Position numbers and translations under genes: made by a program
Part shown: piece after piece, positions 62,228 through 64,000 of the stretch
How the letters are laid out: each line of letters starts with the position of its first letter
Position numbering within the stretch: position 1 is the stretch's first letter
DNA from: CAZMPJ01 sp964568455
GTDB taxonomy: Bacteria > Margulisbacteria > WOR-1 > O2-12-FULL-45-9
Direction of reading: 5' to 3'
Length of the DNA: 64,000 bases
Assembly (NCBI GenBank): GCA_964568455.1
Contig: CAZMPJ010000001.1
Coordinates: 248,001-312,000 of the forward strand
The notes under the pieces: model-generated
Seen by the model: the letters and a program-made list of their open reading frames with translations, nothing else
The model's database searches: none
What the model was told of the DNA's origin: nothing

Positions 62228-63376
62228 ATGAAAGTAATACAAATAATTCAGTTTTTTTCACCGAAAATGGGGGGGTCAGTTGATAATGCCTATAATTTAT
62301 CAAAAACATTAATAAAACTTGGGCATCAGGTTACTGTTTGTACAACAGATAGTGAATATGACGAGGACTTTGCTAAATCTGTACCAGGATTAAAAGTATT
62401 AGTTTTTCCAAGCAAGTTTGGGAAATTCAGGTACTCGCCGACAATGAAAACATGGCTAGACAAGAATGTTGAAAAATACGATATTTTACACTTAAATAAT
62501 TACTGGAGTTATCAGAATATTATTGCGAGCTGTTCGGCAAGAAGGCACAATGTGCCTTATATTGTATCTCCTAAAGGTAGTTTGCACATACAATTAAAAG
62601 CCTATTTAAGCAAATATTTTTTTGACCTTTTATTTGGCCGGAGGGTATTGCGTGATTCAGGCATGATAGTTGCTAAAACACCAATGGAGATCAAGCAGCT
62701 AAAAAGAAAAGGCGTTACTGAAGACCATATTAGGATTGTAGCTAATGGGATTGCTTTTCCGCCGGAAAATTTAAAAGATGGGAAAGAGTTTAGGCAAAGG
62801 TTTGGCATCCCTGACCAAGATAAGATTGTTTTGTTCCTCGGTAGAGTGCATAAAATCAAAGGGATAGACCTGCTGATTAATGCGTTTTTTGATGTTTTAC
62901 AAAAGGATAAATATTTAAAACTGGTGATTACTGGACCTGATTCCGGTTATTTGGCTGAAGTTAAGAAAAGGATTAAAGAAAAAGGTATAGAAAAATCTGT
63001 TGTTATAACTGGGCCTCTTTACAAGCATGAAAAATTCTTGGCTTATAAAGCAGCCGCTGTATATGTTTTGCCTTCAAGATATGAGATATTTGGTAATACA
63101 CTGCTGGAGGCCTGTGTTTGTGGTACTCCTGTTATCACGACTGATAGATGTGGTTTGGCTCCTGTGATTGATCGTAAAGCAGGCAGAGCTGTTAGGTATG
63201 ATCGAAATGAGCTTAGCCAGGCTATTGAAGAGATATTATCGTCTCCAGAATTAGCAAGAAAATATAGTGAATACGGAAAAAAATTGGCTAGAGAAGATTA
63301 TAATTGGGAAAAAGTAGCTTATGATTACTTGCAGTTGTATGAAGATGTGATCGCCAAGATGAAAAAAAATGCCTAA
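62228..63376 (+). CDS. GT4 family glycosyltransferase
   Basis: 382 residues from the ATG at 62228, which has GGAGG four to five bases upstream; a start at 62195 lacks a site. FFSPKMGGSVDNAYNLSKTL is the N-terminal GT-B loop, VSPKGSL and IVANGIAFP lie at the domain interface, FLGRVHKIKGIDLLINAF and PSRYEIFGNTLLEACVCGTPVI (E-x7-E region) in the donor domain. Last complete gene; overlaps the DUF362 gene. Confidence 0.85.
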   Translation: MKVIQIIQFFSPKMGGSVDNAYNLSKTLIKLGHQVTVCTTDSEYDEDFAKSVPGLKVLVFPSKFGKFRYSPTMKTWLDKNVEKYDILHLNNYWSYQNIIASCSARRHNVPYIVSPKGSLHIQLKAYLSKYFFDLLFGRRVLRDSGMIVAKTPMEIKQLKRKGVTEDHIRIVANGIAFPPENLKDGKEFRQRFGIPDQDKIVLFLGRVHKIKGIDLLINAFFDVLQKDKYLKLVITGPDSGYLAEVKKRIKEKGIEKSVVITGPLYKHEKFLAYKAAAVYVLPSRYEIFGNTLLEACVCGTPVITTDRCGLAPVIDRKAGRAVRYDRNELSQAIEEILSSPELARKYSEYGKKLAREDYNWEKVAYDYLQLYEDVIAKMKKNA

Positions 63377-64000
63377 AGTATTTATTGATAAGATAAAAGA
63401 ACAAGAACTTGAGAGCCAAATAAGGCAAGCTTTGAGCTGGATCGGTTTTTTTGACCAGGTTAAAGCAGGCAATAAAGTTTTTTTAAAGCCCAACCTTACT
63501 TATCCAAAATTCAAAGAAGGTGTAACTACAACGCCTCCATTATTAGAAGCAGTCATTAAGGGGCTTAAGGATTATGGTTGTCAGGTAATAGTGGGTGAAT
63601 CGGATGGTGGTTATAATTCATATGAAGTGAAAGATGCTTTTCACGATTACGGGCTCTATGATTTTGAAAAAAAATATGGAATTAAAGTAGTTAATTTGTC
63701 ACATCTGCCGTATGATTATTTAGAGATCCGCAAATACGGCAAAAAATTCAAAGTTGAAATGCCCAAAATCCTGCTAAACGAAATAGATGCTTTTATTACA
63801 CTGCCGGTACCCAAAGTCCATGCCATGACCCAAATAAGTCTCTCATATAAGAACCAATGGGGTTGTGTGCCGAATGTCATGAGGCTGAGGTATCATCCTA
63901 TATTCAACGAAGCGATCTTTGCGGTTAACCAGGCGATCAAAAACAAGTTTACAATTATTGATGGAACCTATGGTTTAACCCGCAGTGGACCTATGGTGGG
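63369..64000 (+). CDS. DUF362-family protein (N-terminal part)
   Basis: The ATG at 63369 overlaps the GT4 stop by 8 bases; the frame stays open to the window end (210 codons). KVFLKPNLTYP, GESDGGYNSYE, TLPVPKVHAMTQISLSYKN and QWGCVP match the DUF362 family, whose members are often linked to ferredoxin domains and of unclear function. Members do occur in glycan clusters. The C-terminal part, where Fe-S motifs might be, is outside the window. Confidence 0.78.
   Translation, partial: MPKVFIDKIKEQELESQIRQALSWIGFFDQVKAGNKVFLKPNLTYPKFKEGVTTTPPLLEAVIKGLKDYGCQVIVGESDGGYNSYEVKDAFHDYGLYDFEKKYGIKVVNLSHLPYDYLEIRKYGKKFKVEMPKILLNEIDAFITLPVPKVHAMTQISLSYKNQWGCVPNVMRLRYHPIFNEAIFAVNQAIKNKFTIIDGTYGLTRSGPMV

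Noticed and set aside
1..64000. Insertion sequences, CRISPR arrays or RNA genes
   Set aside because: No transposase motifs, regular repeat-spacer arrays, or tRNA/rRNA sequence were seen; gaps are too short for them.

Overview
The window is one continuous surface-glycan gene cluster. I count 61 protein-coding genes, all on the + strand, most overlapping by a few bases (ATGA, GTGA, TAATG) or separated by fewer than 25 bases. Only two gaps exceed 25 bases: 86 bases at 4179-4264 and 35 bases at 62193-62227. I found no tRNA, rRNA, transposase, CRISPR array or gene on the - strand. The DNA is AT-rich, Shine-Dalgarno sites are common, and TTG and GTG starts occur. Two KdsB-family enzymes, a GmhA-like isomerase, an O-antigen ligase/polymerase and legionaminic acid genes point to a Gram-negative-type (diderm) bacterium, probably an uncultivated lineage. 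Omnitrophota-like is a guess; the sequence does not prove it.

Layout. 2-4178: end of an FAD oxidoreductase, a CMP-sugar synthetase, an acyltransferase, a glycosyltransferase fused to a cytidylyltransferase with a shortened signature loop, and an Ldh-family dehydrogenase. 4190-4264: the only strong promoter, with three 10-bp-phased repeats in front and a start codon at the predicted +1. 4265-12306: a small HTH protein, then a sugar module (two GDP-fucose-synthase paralogues, split transketolase, SDR, heptose-kinase-type GHMP kinase, a Lys-to-His DegT-fold dehydrase, aldo/keto reductase). 12303-19379: glycosyltransferases, an FAD-oxidoreductase/NeuB fusion, an unrecognised Rossmann protein, an SpsF-type cytidylyltransferase and a methyltransferase. 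19372-26771: aminotransferase, three Gfo/Idh/MocA oxidoreductases, a GT-like protein and an ABC flippase/exporter. 26768-31438: a legionaminic-acid-type pathway. 31435-36768: a sulfation cassette made of a sulfotransferase, a pyruvate-kinase/ATP-sulfurylase fusion and an APS-kinase/glycan-protein fusion. 36782-45627: CMP-Leg synthetase, PtmA-like SDR, acyltransferase, a paralogue of the APS-kinase-linked domain, a YfhO-type membrane protein, KdsB and a large surface-carbohydrate protein. 45624-51228: TylF-type methyltransferase, then an oxidoreductase/SIS/hydroxyacid dehydrogenase/phosphatase/pyruvate aldolase/KdsB run. 51233-63376: tandem GT2 enzymes, RmlD, UDP-HexNAc dehydrogenase, O-antigen polymerase/ligase, NDP-sugar pyrophosphorylase, LegB, two GT4 enzymes, deacetylase, hydroxyacyl-CoA-dehydrogenase-like protein and GNAT. 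63369-64000: start of a DUF362 protein.

Taken together, the genes look able to make several activated acidic sugars (two NeuB-type synthases and six cytidylyltransferase-type domains), an unusual deoxy or higher-carbon sugar and PAPS. They then assemble, sulfate, methylate, acylate, export and polymerise or ligate a complex glycan. The most unusual parts are the enzyme fusions in the sulfation cassette, the FAD-NeuB fusion, the dehydrase module and the aldolase-KdsB run, which has no KdsA in view.
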